Origin: Crenothrix polyspora | GTDB taxonomy: Bacteria > Pseudomonadota > Gammaproteobacteria > Methylococcales > Methylomonadaceae | DNA: 32,933 nt | Assembly (NCBI RefSeq): GCF_900163745.1 | Contig: NZ_FUKJ01000002.1 | Coordinates: forward strand, 1-32,933 | Direction: 5' to 3' | The notes under the pieces: generated by a model | The model's input: the letters and a program-made list of their open reading frames with translations, nothing else | Database searches by the model: none | What the model was told of the DNA's origin: nothing | Shown here: positions 23,639 to 32,933 of the stretch, in pieces | How positions within the stretch are numbered: position 1 is the stretch's first letter | How the letters are laid out: every line of letters starts with the position of its first letter | Made by a program: the position numbers and the translations under genes

Positions 23639-24851
23639 CTGATTTTTCCATCATTTGTAACACGCTGTCAGTCAGTCGCCTAAAAATACTGCCTTTTTCA
23701 ACGGCTTTAAGCGCAATTAAATCTTTATTGGCAATGACTTCGCCTTTTAGGGTGACATTGACAGAACCGAATTTGTCTCCGGCTGTAACAGGGGCGATAA
23801 TTTTTTTATCAACATTAACCACGGCTTTTAAATCTTGATAATGGCGGCGTGGCACGGTGACGTACAAATCTTCTGTCAAACCTAGGGGTAAGGTTTTTTC
23901 TTGACCTTTCCATATTCTAGGCTCAGATAAGGCTTTTTTGCCTTCATATAAACGGTGTGATTCAAAAAACCGGAAGCCGTAATTCAACAAGGTCTGGTTT
24001 TCCACGGCTCGGGCGGTCTGGCTTTTGGTGCCCATAACGATGGAAATAAGCCGCATTTCTTCTCTTAGCGCAGAAGCGACCAGGCAATAGCCGGCTTCTT
24101 CGGTATGCCCGGTTTTAACGCCATCAACCGTGCCGTCGCGTGATAGCAACAAGTTGCGGTTTTGCTGGGTGATTTTATTGTAGGTAAATTCTTTTTGTGA
24201 AAACCACTTGTAGTATTGCGGAAATTCTTTAATCAGCGCACGGGTCAGAATGCTGAGATCGCGTGCGGTAGTGTAATGCTCTTCAACCGGCAAACCATCG
24301 GCATTTTTAAAATGCGTGTTGACCATGCCTAAACGTTCGGCATTCTGGTTCATCATTTCAGCAAAGGTGTTTTCATCGCCAGCAACATGCTCGGCGAGGG
24401 TAACGCTGGCATCGTTACCGGATTGAATAATGACACCCTGCAGCAAGTCTTCAATTTTGACACGGTCGTTGACCTGGACAAACATTTTAGAACCGCTGGT
24501 TTTCCAGGCTTTTTCACTGACTGTCGCCACATCATCCAGATGCAAACGACCGCTTTCGATTTCTCTAAATACCACGTAGGTGGTCATTATTTTGGTTAGG
24601 CTGGCAGGTGCGAGTTTGGTGTCGGCATTATTTTCAGCCAATATTTTGCCAGTGTGAAAATCCAGCAGGATATGGCTACTAGCCGCTATGGTAGGTGGCG
24701 AAGGTGTCATCACCTTCGCCACTTGCGCTATGGCAGGTGGTGTAGCAGAGGGTATGGTCTTCGCATCTTCGGCAAGTGCCTGTGTGGAGATGCTCAGTAA
24801 TCCAACCAATAAGACAGGGTAAAAACGGGTAAAACCTTTAGAAAGTGTCAT
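23628..24851 (-). CDS. dacA: D-alanyl-D-alanine carboxypeptidase (PBP5/6)
   Basis: This enzyme trims the terminal D-Ala from peptidoglycan stem peptides in the periplasm. The protein is 407 aa with a signal peptide (YPVLLVGLLSISTQALA). Active-site motifs: S84-x-x-K87 in APASLTKIMT, S144-G-N146 in IQSGNDAS and K246-T-G in DGVKTGHT. The C-terminal beta domain and amphipathic end (SIFRRLTDSVLQMMEKSDDK) match PBP5 membrane anchoring. Start ATG 24851 is preferred to an in-frame ATG at 24926, because it places the signal peptide at the N-terminus and avoids overlap with rlpA. Confidence 0.95.
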   Translation of the reverse strand: MTLSKGFTRFYPVLLVGLLSISTQALAEDAKTIPSATPPAIAQVAKVMTPSPPTIAASSHILLDFHTGKILAENNADTKLAPASLTKIMTTYVVFREIESGRLHLDDVATVSEKAWKTSGSKMFVQVNDRVKIEDLLQGVIIQSGNDASVTLAEHVAGDENTFAEMMNQNAERLGMVNTHFKNADGLPVEEHYTTARDLSILTRALIKEFPQYYKWFSQKEFTYNKITQQNRNLLLSRDGTVDGVKTGHTEEAGYCLVASALREEMRLISIVMGTKSQTARAVENQTLLNYGFRFFESHRLYEGKKALSEPRIWKGQEKTLPLGLTEDLYVTVPRRHYQDLKAVVNVDKKIIAPVTAGDKFGSVNVTLKGEVIANKDLIALKAVEKGSIFRRLTDSVLQMMEKSDDK

Positions 24852-24903
24852 TATATATAGAGAAAGTTCCAGTAAAACATTCTTTATATTGTAGCATGTG
24901 GTT

Positions 24904-25671
24904 TTACATTTGTTTGGCGTAAGCAATAAATTGTGTGTTTTTGATGCCTATTTTTGACAGCTTGTTGGTCAGTTGGTCGGCATGGTGTTCTGATTTCAAA
25001 GGGCCGATTTGCACAGTGTAAAATGTTGATTTTTTATAATTTGATTGCTTGATGCTAGGCGTTGGCATATTTTGTGCTGAAATTGTGCTTTGCATGGCTT
25101 GAGCTGATTTTTGGCTAGGGAAGCTGCCAACTTTTACATAAATATCCTGTTCAGGCGATGGTGCGGCTGCTGCTTGCTCGTCATGTGCTGCCCTGCGCGG
25201 TTTGCCTATTGCTTTAATAACGACAGAACCGGCACCTTTGCTATGAATGCCGAGTTTTTTGGCAGCGGCATAGGACAAATCTAAAATTCTGTTACCGTGA
25301 AATGGGCCTCTGTCGTTGATGCGAACAATAACGCTACGGTGATTGGCAGGGTTGGTGATTTCGGCGTAAGACGATAAAGGCAGGGTTTTGTGGGCGGCGG
25401 TCATGGCGTACATATTGAATTTTTCGCCAGTGGCAGTTTTTTTGCCGTGAAATCCAGGGCCATACCAGGAAGCAATGCCTTTTTTGATGTATCCGGTGAA
25501 GCGGGGAAGGAAACCGTCCTGGTCAGAAGAGTCGTCTGATTGGACATTGCCTGAAGAGGCGGGGGAAAGTATGGTGCTGTGATAATCTTTTCGAGAAGCT
25601 TGAGCGGTTAGGCTGTGGGTAAACATAAAACACAGCATAACGCCCGAAACAGCTAATTTTAATCTGGTCAT
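24904..25671 (-). CDS. rlpA: RlpA-like septal/peptidoglycan protein with SPOR domain
   Basis: This is a 255-aa exported protein. Residues about 65-155 form the double-psi beta-barrel: GIASWYGPGFHGKKTATGE, RINDRGPFHGNRILDLSYAA. Residues about 175-253 form a SPOR domain that binds denuded glycan. RlpA is a lytic transglycosylase in some species. The signal peptide ends in SLTAQAS, and no lipobox Cys follows, unlike the lipoprotein form in E. coli, so it is probably soluble in the periplasm. Its start overlaps the mltB stop by 4 nt. Confidence 0.92.
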   Translation of the reverse strand: MTRLKLAVSGVMLCFMFTHSLTAQASRKDYHSTILSPASSGNVQSDDSSDQDGFLPRFTGYIKKGIASWYGPGFHGKKTATGEKFNMYAMTAAHKTLPLSSYAEITNPANHRSVIVRINDRGPFHGNRILDLSYAAAKKLGIHSKGAGSVVIKAIGKPRRAAHDEQAAAAPSPEQDIYVKVGSFPSQKSAQAMQSTISAQNMPTPSIKQSNYKKSTFYTVQIGPLKSEHHADQLTNKLSKIGIKNTQFIAYAKQM

Positions 25672-26660
25672 GGAAAAGAACCCTTTTTATTTAAGATAGA
25701 TTCACTTAGCTGAAAAACCGCCATGGCGTATAAGGGGCTGTGGTTATATCGGGTAATGACATAAAAATTGTTCAAACCCGCCCACAACTCGTTGCCCTGT
25801 GGTTGTTCAAAGCTAAGCAGCTTTACTTCAGTGTCTAAAGGTAACGCTTTCGATGTAGTTAAGTTGAGTGATTCTAACTCAGCTATTCTTAACTCTGGCT
25901 TAAGGTCTTTACTTAATTTGGTTTTGTAAGCGTCATTTTGGGCTGTTATAGGCACGGCAATTGCTTGGTTTTTTTGCCAGTGATGTTCGGCCAAGTAGTT
26001 GCCAATACTGGCGATAGCGTCATCGGGGGTGTGCCAAATATCGGCACGGTCATCATGATTGAAATCAATTGCATAACTTAAAAAACTGCTGGGCATAAAT
26101 TGCGGCATGCCCATAGCACCGGCATAAGAACCGGTTGGATTGAGTGGATCGAGGTGTTCTTTTTTGCACAGCACTAAAAAATTTTCTAATTCGCTAGAAA
26201 AAAACTGGCTACGCGGCGGATAAGCAAAGGCGAGCGTTGATAAGGCATCGATTACGCGGTAGTTACCGGTTTTTTGGCCATAAAATGTTTCAACACCTAA
26301 AATAGCAACGATGATTTGCGCGGGCACGCCATATTGCTGTTCCGCTTTCGACAAAGCTTGTGTATTGTCCTGCCAGAATTTTACGCCTGCGTTAATACGC
26401 GCCTCGGTCATAAATATTTTCCGGTACTTATACCAGGGCATGCCTTCGGCAGGGGACGATATTTTCTTGATAATGTCATCTTTTATTTCAACAGCTTGAA
26501 ATAAAGTATTCAATTCCGCTTTATTGTAGTGACGGCTAGCCACCATGCGATCAATAAAGGAATTCATTGCATCGTGTTGTTTGGGCGGGTTAGTACACGA
26601 TGCCAGTGCTAGATAAGCACAACACAAGATGCTACGCAGAACAGGGTTTGATAGTTTCAT
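25668..26660 (-). CDS. mltB: Membrane-bound lytic murein transglycosylase B
   Basis: MltB cleaves peptidoglycan glycan strands. The protein is 330 aa with signal peptide and lipobox LALASC (lipidated Cys22). The catalytic Glu124 lies in AILGVETFYGQK. Further family signatures are YPPRSQFFSSELENFL and GAMGMPQFMPSS. It follows rodA without a gap and overlaps rlpA by 4 nt, within the elongasome operon. Confidence 0.95.
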   Translation of the reverse strand: MKLSNPVLRSILCCAYLALASCTNPPKQHDAMNSFIDRMVASRHYNKAELNTLFQAVEIKDDIIKKISSPAEGMPWYKYRKIFMTEARINAGVKFWQDNTQALSKAEQQYGVPAQIIVAILGVETFYGQKTGNYRVIDALSTLAFAYPPRSQFFSSELENFLVLCKKEHLDPLNPTGSYAGAMGMPQFMPSSFLSYAIDFNHDDRADIWHTPDDAIASIGNYLAEHHWQKNQAIAVPITAQNDAYKTKLSKDLKPELRIAELESLNLTTSKALPLDTEVKLLSFEQPQGNELWAGLNNFYVITRYNHSPLYAMAVFQLSESILNKKGSFP

Positions 26661-27791
26661 TTAACGGGGTAACAATTTTCTATGGGTGTGTATCGACATT
26701 AAAATGCCGAAACTACATTGCAAGGTTACGGCTGACGTACCGCCGTAACTGATTAAAGGTAAGGGCACACCCACTACCGGCAGTATGCCGATAACCATGC
26801 CGATATTCACAAAAACGTAGACAAAAAAAGTAAATGCCAGACTGCTGGCCAGTAAGCGGCAGTAAATATCCTGGGCTTGCACGGCAATATAAAGGCAGCG
26901 TCCGATAATAAACAAATACAGCGTCAGTAAACCTAGGCAGCCAAAAAGTCCAAATTCTTCGGCAAACACTGCAAAAATAAAATCGGTATGGCTTTCCGGT
27001 AAAAAGTTTAGCTCGGATTGGGTGCTGCCAGTCCAGCCTTTGCCGTAAATACCACCGGAACCAATGGCGATTTTTGATTGAATAATATGATAGCCTTTCC
27101 CCAAAGGATCGGCTTCCGGGTTGAGCAGGGTAATGACCCGCGCTTTCTGGTAAGGGATCATAAAATGCCAGATGATCGGTGCCAAGGAAGCAAGCACGCC
27201 AACAATGGCCAATATAAACCGCCAGGATAGGCCGGCAAAAAACAGCACTCCGGCTCCGGCGCTAGCCACTAATATGGCGGTACCCAAATCCGGTTGTTTG
27301 GCGATTAATAATGTCGGTACTAAAATCAGGAGGACAGCGATAAATAAATGTTTTGATTTTGGCGGCAAGGGGTGTTCTGACAGATACCAGGCGATCATCA
27401 TCGGCGTAGTGATTTTGATGATTTCTGAGGGTTGAAATTTCATAAAACCCAGGTCTAGCCAGCGCTGTGCGCCTTTGCCTATTGTGCCCATGATTAACAC
27501 GGCAAGCAGCAGAAAAATACCTAAACCAAATAAACCTGCCGAAAAGCGTTTAAATTGGGCGGGGTTAACCTGTGCCAATAGTATCATCAGGCTAAAGGCC
27601 ATCAGCATACGCGTCGCCTGACGCGATAAGACGCCCATGTCTTGTCCGCCTGCGCTGTAGAGGATGATAAGGCTCAGTGATGAGGTAAGCACCAGGCCCA
27701 CAAACAAAGGGATATCGATATGCAGCCTTCTAAGGACATTGCCAATCAGTGAAGGTTGTTGAAAATGCTCATGGCGGGTTTCGGTTCTCAC
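26661..27791 (-). CDS. rodA: Peptidoglycan glycosyltransferase RodA (SEDS)
   Basis: RodA polymerises glycan strands for cell elongation together with PBP2. The protein is 376 aa with about ten membrane helices. The SEDS catalytic region is seen in AIGSGGIYGKGWTGSTQSEL (with the ESHTDFIFAVFAEEFG loop following), and the conserved end is GVPLPLISYGGTS. The start is GTG 27791, supported by AGGAGG at 27797-27802. The gene therefore begins 23 nt inside the end of mrdA. Confidence 0.97.
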   Translation of the reverse strand: MRTETRHEHFQQPSLIGNVLRRLHIDIPLFVGLVLTSSLSLIILYSAGGQDMGVLSRQATRMLMAFSLMILLAQVNPAQFKRFSAGLFGLGIFLLLAVLIMGTIGKGAQRWLDLGFMKFQPSEIIKITTPMMIAWYLSEHPLPPKSKHLFIAVLLILVPTLLIAKQPDLGTAILVASAGAGVLFFAGLSWRFILAIVGVLASLAPIIWHFMIPYQKARVITLLNPEADPLGKGYHIIQSKIAIGSGGIYGKGWTGSTQSELNFLPESHTDFIFAVFAEEFGLFGCLGLLTLYLFIIGRCLYIAVQAQDIYCRLLASSLAFTFFVYVFVNIGMVIGILPVVGVPLPLISYGGTSAVTLQCSFGILMSIHTHRKLLPR

Positions 27792-29640
27792 CGTTACCTC
27801 CTAAAAATTGTTTGATAACTTTGGCAGCAATAGGCGCTGCCACTGAACCGCCGTGCCCACCGTGTTCGGCAATCACGGCAACGGCAATCTGGGGATTGTC
27901 GGCGGGTGCAAATGAAATAAACAAGGCATGGTCGTGCAGCTTAAAGCCGATACTCCTTTCGTTATATTTTGCGCCTTGCTTAATATTAAATACCTGGGCA
28001 GTCCCCGTTTTGCCGGCAATTTGATAGTTGATGCCGTGGCCAATGCTTTTTGCTGTTCCGCCAGCACCATGCACCACGTTAACCATGGCTGAAAAAATGC
28101 TGCTGACATTGCTGGCATTTAGATTAAGGTTGTCTTTATGGGTTTCGGGGCCTTTGGTGGTTGCGGCGGCAGCAACAATTTTATCGACTAAAAAAGGGGT
28201 GACAACACTGCCCTTGTTGGCCAAGGTTGCAGTCGCCCTGGCCAGCTGTAAAGGTGTTACCAATGTAAAGCCTTGGCCTATCCCGGTAATGAGGGTTTCG
28301 CCAGGATACCAGCGTTGCTTTTTTTCTTTAAGTTTCCAGTCTTTGGAGGGGTATATGCCGGCTTTTTCACCGATAAGATCAATGCCCGTTTTTTCGCCAA
28401 AGCCCATTCGCTGCATAAAATTATGCATGCGTTCTATACCCAGCAGATTGGCGAGACGATAAAAGTAAACGTCACAGGATTGAGTAATGGCTTCGTTCAT
28501 ACCGACAGAGCCATGGCCGGTTTTTTTCCAGTCGCGGAAACGGTGTTTATCATTAGGTAATTGATAAAAACCTGGACAGTGTAGCCGGGTCTGCTTGCTT
28601 ATAGCTTCATATTCAAGCCCTGCCAAAGCAATAAACGGTTTAACGGTAGAGCCGGGCGGATACAGTCCCCGTAAGGCGCGGTTATAAAGCGGCTGGTCAT
28701 CTGAGGAGGTTAACGCCTTGTATTCGGCACTGCCTATGCCTGACACAAAGGGATTAGGGTCAAAGCCTGGCCTACTGGCAAAAACCAGTACGCCGCCGGT
28801 TTTAATTTCAATGGCCACGACAGCGCCATTGAATTTGTCCAGGGCATCGTAAGCGGTTTTTTGCAAATCCATATCCAGGGTAAGATATAAATTCGCACCC
28901 GCAATCGGGTCAACTTCATTCAGGGTTTTAAGGGCGCGGGCCTGCACGTTGGTTTCCATTTCTGCATAACCTGTTTTGCCATGCAGTATTGCTTCATAAG
29001 AGCTTTCTATGCCGAGTTTGCCAATATAGGTAGAGCCGCCGTATTCCGCAATCGGCAAAGATTTCAGTTCTTTTTCGTTAATGCGTCCTACGTAACCCAC
29101 GACATGGGCGGATAATTCCTTGAAGGGATAGTTTCTAACCAAATGCGTTTTAATGTCAACACCTGGAAAATACGGCCTGACCACGGCAAATTTCACCATT
29201 TCATCGTTGGACATATTGGTCAATAGCGTTGTGGGCGCAAAGCGCTTTTGGCGTGCTCTAAGTTTGTGAAACTGCTCAATTTTTTCGTCTGGAATGTTTA
29301 ATAGCTTTTGCAGGCGCAGCAAGGTCTCGTTAAGGTTTCCTGGGGTATCGCCAATTTTATCCGGCGTTATTTCCAGTTTGAAGGTTTGGGTGTTTTCCGC
29401 TAGCACACGTCCGCGTCGATCATAAATCATGCCGCGCGTTGGTACTAAAGGTATAATTTTGATGCTGTTTTCTTTGGCCAGTGTTGCGTAATGAATATGG
29501 CCGACGATTTGCAGGTAAATGAGCCGCACAATCAGGCCGGAAGTCAGCACGGCAATGGTGATAAATGCGGCAACTATCCGGTTGAGAAATAAGCGCTCTT
29601 CCAGAAACTTATCCCTCATAGGGTATGAGCGAGATGGCAT
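27769..29640 (-). CDS. mrdA: Penicillin-binding protein 2 (elongasome transpeptidase)
   Basis: PBP2 cross-links peptidoglycan during elongation and activates RodA. The protein is 623 aa with one N-terminal membrane helix (about 21-45), a pedestal domain and a transpeptidase domain. Active-site motifs: S331-x-x-K334 in YPPGSTVKPF, SCD in TQSCDVYFYRL and KTG in IAGKTGTAQVF. Start ATG 29640, with AAAGG upstream, is 14 nt after the mreD stop. Confidence 0.97.
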   Translation of the reverse strand: MPSRSYPMRDKFLEERLFLNRIVAAFITIAVLTSGLIVRLIYLQIVGHIHYATLAKENSIKIIPLVPTRGMIYDRRGRVLAENTQTFKLEITPDKIGDTPGNLNETLLRLQKLLNIPDEKIEQFHKLRARQKRFAPTTLLTNMSNDEMVKFAVVRPYFPGVDIKTHLVRNYPFKELSAHVVGYVGRINEKELKSLPIAEYGGSTYIGKLGIESSYEAILHGKTGYAEMETNVQARALKTLNEVDPIAGANLYLTLDMDLQKTAYDALDKFNGAVVAIEIKTGGVLVFASRPGFDPNPFVSGIGSAEYKALTSSDDQPLYNRALRGLYPPGSTVKPFIALAGLEYEAISKQTRLHCPGFYQLPNDKHRFRDWKKTGHGSVGMNEAITQSCDVYFYRLANLLGIERMHNFMQRMGFGEKTGIDLIGEKAGIYPSKDWKLKEKKQRWYPGETLITGIGQGFTLVTPLQLARATATLANKGSVVTPFLVDKIVAAAATTKGPETHKDNLNLNASNVSSIFSAMVNVVHGAGGTAKSIGHGINYQIAGKTGTAQVFNIKQGAKYNERSIGFKLHDHALFISFAPADNPQIAVAVIAEHGGHGGSVAAPIAAKVIKQFLGGNGENRNPP

Positions 29641-29654
29641 GGCTTGCTAACCTT

Positions 29655-30137
29655 TCACTTGCTACTATGCAGAAGACGGATAAAACGTAGCGATTTGTAA
29701 ACGACCGGCCAGCACAGTGTGCCGCTCACTACGGGCAACCAGAATGTTGCGCTCAGTTGCCCTGGCGTTTCCAGGTTTTTCACCCAAAACAGCAAAAGCT
29801 GGGATAGCAGCAAAAATAAAAAAATGAACAATTCTTGCTGAATCAAAGGGAATGGCCGGAGGCGTTTGTGTAATTTGATGCAAACGTAGCTGACTATCGA
29901 GTAAGCCAGCGCATGTTGTCCGAATGCCCTGCCGGTCAGCACATCAGTCAGCAAACCGAATACCCAGGCATGGAAGATACCAACACGTTCAGGTATGGCG
30001 ATAGTCCAGTAAATGAGCGCCAATAACACCCAGTCCGGATTAAATATTTCGATAAAGTCTGGCCAGGGCGCTATTCTCAAAGCCATGGCCATAATTATTG
30101 TCGTAATAATACGGCCAAACTTGTAGTAATTATTCAT
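29655..30137 (-). CDS. mreD: Rod shape-determining protein MreD
   Basis: This 160-aa polytopic membrane protein (about five helices) has family segments RIAPWPDFIEIFNPDWVLLA and GLLTDVLTGRAFGQHALAYS. MreD is the inner membrane partner of MreC in the elongasome. It overlaps the mreC stop by 8 nt. Confidence 0.95.
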   Translation of the reverse strand: MNNYYKFGRIITTIIMAMALRIAPWPDFIEIFNPDWVLLALIYWTIAIPERVGIFHAWVFGLLTDVLTGRAFGQHALAYSIVSYVCIKLHKRLRPFPLIQQELFIFLFLLLSQLLLFWVKNLETPGQLSATFWLPVVSGTLCWPVVYKSLRFIRLLHSSK

Positions 30138-31020
30138 TGCTCGGTTTTACGGGTGCTGGTGGGCTCTTCTGTATTGGTGGTGCGTTCAAGAGCACAGGGC
30201 TGGATTTGCTCCACACGATCATCAATTCCCTGTTTCTATCCAGCATAGCTTTGGGGGTTGCGGTAATGGTTGGAAACGGTTTGGTCGATTCAGGCGTAAA
30301 GTTATCGACGATACCCACCGGATAGCCTGGCGGAAAAATGCCGCCTAACCCTGACGTAATAAGCAGATCGCCAGGACGAATATCGGCATTATTAGGCAAA
30401 AAAGGCAGGTTAAGCCGATTAATCTGGCCGCTGCCCACCGCAATGGTTAACAAGCCGTTACGATTGACTTGTACCGGGATAGCGTGATTCAAATCAGTAA
30501 TCAGCATGATTTCCGAGCTAAATGGTAAGGCTCGAAAAACCTGGCCAACTACGCCGTTGGTATCGAGTACCGGTTGCTGCGGGTGTACGCCAAAACGTGT
30601 GCCTTTGTTGACGACGACAATATGTTCATAAGGCACCATTTTAATTGACAGCAGCTCAGCGATTAAGACTTGCTCGCCGAGTTTGAAAGAGTTTTCCAGC
30701 AGCGCCCTAAGATGGATGTTTTCTTTTTCTAGCGCATCAAACTTAAGCAGCCTGGATTTGGTTATAAATTGATCTTCGCGTAATTTTTTATTTTCTTCTT
30801 TCAAGACTGAATAAGCGCTGACTGACTCTTTAGCGTTTTTCAATGCCACAATAGGCGTATCGACCAAATATTTTACCGGATCAACCAAAACAGACAGGCT
30901 TGAGCGCAATGCGTCCAGGCGAGGACTTTTGTGTTCAGTTACCAGTAAAGCAATAGAGGCAATGAGAGCCACAAGTAAGCGGGTGGTGATGGATGGGCCG
31001 GTAGCAAATATAAGTTTTAT
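30130..31020 (-). CDS. mreC: Rod shape-determining protein MreC, with probable non-standard start
   Basis: MreC is a bitopic protein that links MreB filaments to PBP2. It has a coiled coil (about 70-110) and the paired beta domain: NKGTRFGVHPQQPVLDTNGV, SGLGGIFPPGYPVGIVDNF. The first ordinary start is GTG 30972, but it has no ribosome site and cuts the membrane helix. Open frame upstream encodes IKLIFATGPSITTRLLVA, which aligns with the E. coli MreC start MKPIFSRGPSLQIRLILA. The codon in the Met position is ATA (31020-31018), with a GAGAT eight bases upstream. I therefore extend the gene to 31020, where it would start with ATA. An upstream stop (TAA) precedes, and no ATG, GTG or TTG lies between. 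Confidence 0.85.
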   Translation of the reverse strand: MKLIFATGPSITTRLLVALIASIALLVTEHKSPRLDALRSSLSVLVDPVKYLVDTPIVALKNAKESVSAYSVLKEENKKLREDQFITKSRLLKFDALEKENIHLRALLENSFKLGEQVLIAELLSIKMVPYEHIVVVNKGTRFGVHPQQPVLDTNGVVGQVFRALPFSSEIMLITDLNHAIPVQVNRNGLLTIAVGSGQINRLNLPFLPNNADIRPGDLLITSGLGGIFPPGYPVGIVDNFTPESTKPFPTITATPKAMLDRNRELMIVWSKSSPVLLNAPPIQKSPPAPVKPSNE

Positions 31021-31054
31021 AGCGGGTGATCTCGTATTTGGTTAATAAAGCCAA

Positions 31055-31081
31055 GCGACCGGATTGAGTTATTTCGGTCGC
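31055..31081 (-). terminator. Hairpin between mreB and mreC
   Basis: gcgaccg (31055-31061) and cggtcgc (31075-31081) form a 7-bp GC-rich stem with a 13-nt loop, in the 100-bp spacer after mreB. On the transcribed (minus) strand only a weak T-rich run follows. It could lower read-through, giving more MreB than MreC and MreD, or mark a processing site. Confidence 0.4.
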
Positions 31082-31120
31082 CATCTGAATGTGCCGCTTA
31101 TTTTTTTACGGTTAATCTTT

Positions 31121-32638
<1,518 letters not shown>

Positions 32639-32926
32639 ATGTCGTTAACGGCGAGTGATGTAAAGAAAATTGCGCATTTGGCGCGGCTAGGGATAGATGA
32701 GCTGGATATTGAGGCATACACCAATGACTTATCTGGCATGTTGAATTTAATGGTGCAGATGAGTGATTTGAACACCGACGGCATAGAGCCTATGGCGCAT
32801 CCTATGGAACAGGGTCAACGTTTAAGAACAGATGAAGTGACCGAGCAGGATCAGCATAAACAATTTCAGGCGATTGCGCCACAAGTAGATTCGGGACTTT
32901 ATTTAGTGCCCAAGGTTATTGAGTAA
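32639..32926 (+). CDS. gatC: Aspartyl/glutamyl-tRNA amidotransferase subunit C
   Basis: GatC is the small subunit of GatCAB, which converts misacylated Asp-tRNA(Asn) and Glu-tRNA(Gln) to the amides. The protein is 95 aa: SLTASDVKKIAHLARLGIDE at the start and IEPMAHPMEQGQRLRTDEVT in the middle are family hallmarks, and the end is typical (YLVPKVIE). ATG 32639 gives the right N-terminus; an upstream in-frame start at 32618 overlaps the terminator T-run. gatA and gatB probably follow beyond the window. Confidence 0.95.
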   Translation: MSLTASDVKKIAHLARLGIDELDIEAYTNDLSGMLNLMVQMSDLNTDGIEPMAHPMEQGQRLRTDEVTEQDQHKQFQAIAPQVDSGLYLVPKVIE

Positions 32927-32933
32927 GGACACT

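Overview
The window is a chromosomal segment of a gammaproteobacterium. The two conserved blocks at its ends settle this. At the left is yceD-rpmF-plsX-fabH-fabD, the usual start of the fatty acid and phospholipid operon. At the right is mreB-mreC-mreD-mrdA-rodA-mltB-rlpA-dacA-dat-ybeD ... lipB-lipA, the elongasome and lipoate order of gammaproteobacteria. The gene mix suggests a methylotroph or methanotroph of the Methylococcales, but nothing in the window proves that.

Layout. 1-3200 (minus): fabD (cut by the window edge), fabH, plsX, rpmF, yceD. 3326-5536 (plus): uvrD. 5582-10406 (minus): a tight four-gene operon, read as DUF4956 membrane protein, HlyD-like adaptor fused to a beta-propeller-like domain, TolC-like outer membrane protein, and VTC-type polyphosphate polymerase. 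No characterised pathway known to me has this composition, and it is the strongest candidate for an undescribed system (polyphosphate synthesis coupled to a trans-envelope conduit). 10407-11293: a long gene-free stretch with operator-like repeats, a possible structured RNA and a 158-bp MITE-like element with target duplication.

11294-16583: an oxygen-related block. An FNR-type regulator and a divergent small SAP-like Cys-rich protein share one FNR box. A ba3-type oxidase operon (subunit IIa, subunit II, subunit I, dihaem cytochrome c) follows. Two paralogous small lipoproteins flank the block, each behind its own FNR box. All three FNR boxes lie exactly 22 bp upstream of a -10-like hexamer, so they look like class II FNR promoters.

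16612-18173 (minus): lipB-lipA. 18174-22535: an A+T-rich island between lipB and ybeD, which are normally adjacent. It holds an HNH-like protein, an HsdR-N-type restriction gene broken by an 89-bp TA-flanked MITE, and BrnT/CopG-like and HigBA-like toxin-antitoxin pairs, with a broken second copy of the higA 3' end. 22536-31020 and mreB to 32164 (minus): cell wall elongation genes. mreC seems to lack an ordinary start codon for its conserved N-terminus. 32639-32926 (plus): gatC, divergent from mreB, with a terminator-like hairpin just before its start.
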